A stretch of DNA of 31,491 bases from assembly GCA_049513455.1 (NCBI GenBank), contig JBEKWB010000049.1:1-31491 (forward strand). Reading direction: 5' to 3'. The notes under the pieces were generated by a model, which was not told the DNA's origin, ran no database searches, and saw nothing but the letters and a program-made list of their open reading frames with translations. This DNA comes from Bog-473 sp049513455. GTDB lineage: Bacteria > Actinomycetota > Acidimicrobiia > Acidimicrobiales > RAAP-2. A program made the translations under genes and the position numbers. Below, one piece after another: positions 31,205 to 31,491 of the stretch; position 1 is the stretch's first letter; each line of letters begins with the position of its first letter.

Positions 31205-31491
31205 ATGTATTCGAAACTCTCGGGTGGGGCAACCATCAGGAGCATGGCCCTGGCCGTTCTCCTGGTGCTGTCCCTGTCGGGCCTGGCCGTCTCGCTGGGC
31301 GCACATCCGGCCGGTGCGGTCACCCGGGGGAGCGCGCTTGTCCCTGCAGCAACCCAGGGCGACGCGATCGTCGCCGCCGCTGCCGCTGAGGCGGGCGTTC
31401 CCTACTGTGACTACGGCGGTGGCATCAACGGGCCGAGCAACGGCGGAGTGGTGGAGGCCGGATGTGGGGCCGGCGTCGCGGGCTTCGACTG
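31205..31491 (+). CDS. Secreted NlpC/P60-type protein (partial, runs off right edge)
   Basis: The first 95 codons are present. Residues 1-39 form a signal peptide (SMALAVLLVLSLSGLAVSLG, Ala-rich cleavage site). After a short linker, IVAAAAAEAGVPYCDYGGG, then INGPSNGGVVEAGCGAGVAG lead to FDxxx. This is the start of the actinobacterial NlpC/P60 peptidoglycan-hydrolase domain, in which the catalytic Cys follows GYD or GFD. The window ends two bases into that codon (TG.), so the Cys cannot be confirmed. ATG 31205 follows GGGGGTGAAGG. The family cleaves cell-wall stem peptides outside the cell. Confidence 0.8.
   Translation, partial: MYSKLSGGATIRSMALAVLLVLSLSGLAVSLGAHPAGAVTRGSALVPAATQGDAIVAAAAAEAGVPYCDYGGGINGPSNGGVVEAGCGAGVAGFD

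Noticed and set aside
1..31491. CRISPR array, rRNA, prophage or transposase genes
   Set aside because: No regularly spaced repeats, rRNA-like sequence, integrase, capsid or transposase product was seen anywhere in the window.

Overview
The window is GC-rich and densely coded. It looks like a chromosomal segment of an actinobacterium, possibly an uncultured acidimicrobial-type or related soil or water lineage. This rests on the secreted WLVAADGGVFAFG-repeat protein at the left edge, the secreted NlpC/P60-type protein at the right edge, the RsiG-like coiled-coil protein, the CYP142-like P450 and frequent GTG starts. The taxonomic call is inference from gene content; no rRNA or marker gene is present.

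Layout. 1-2750: the 5' part of a large secreted repeat protein (minus strand), a decayed secreted-protein remnant and a 3' half of a tRNA-Arg(CCG)-like gene. 2753-4480: a SulP anion transporter with a STAS domain. 4574-7721 (minus): a probable unit of XRE-cupin regulator, M24 metallopeptidase-like protein and APC amino-acid/amine permease. 7850-11541 (minus): two amidohydrolase-2 proteins, a class II aldolase translationally coupled to the second, and a stranded C-terminal piece of a transketolase. 11907-14090: RsiG-like protein, a TetR regulator with two phased operators inside divergent promoters, a GNAT acetyltransferase and a PPOX-fold flavin/F420 protein.

14153-27445 is the metabolic core. 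An enoyl-CoA hydratase/isomerase faces a plus-strand operon of SMP-30 lactonase, double-domain CaiB/BaiF CoA-transferase and CYP142-like P450. Next come a minus-strand pair (third amidohydrolase, VOC protein), a second TetR regulator, and a minus-strand operon of DUF35 protein, Ltp2-like thiolase homologue, second double-domain CoA-transferase and alpha/beta hydrolase. The promoters of these last two minus-strand units both look near-consensus and carry a related dyad across the spacer and -10, which suggests one local regulon under the adjacent TetR protein.

Taken together the core reads as a CoA-dependent catabolic locus: hydroxylation by the P450, CoA activation by CoA transfer, hydration by the crotonase, side-chain removal by an Ltp2/DUF35-type retro-aldolase, and processing of products by lactonase, hydrolase and amidohydrolase-type enzymes. 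The substrate is not visible; a steroid, terpenoid or aryl-alkanoate is the best guess.

27652-31491 holds small accessory genes (truncated VOC, SRPBCC, VOC, SDR, nitroreductase), a 5'-damaged BASS-type transporter and the start of the secreted NlpC/P60-type protein.
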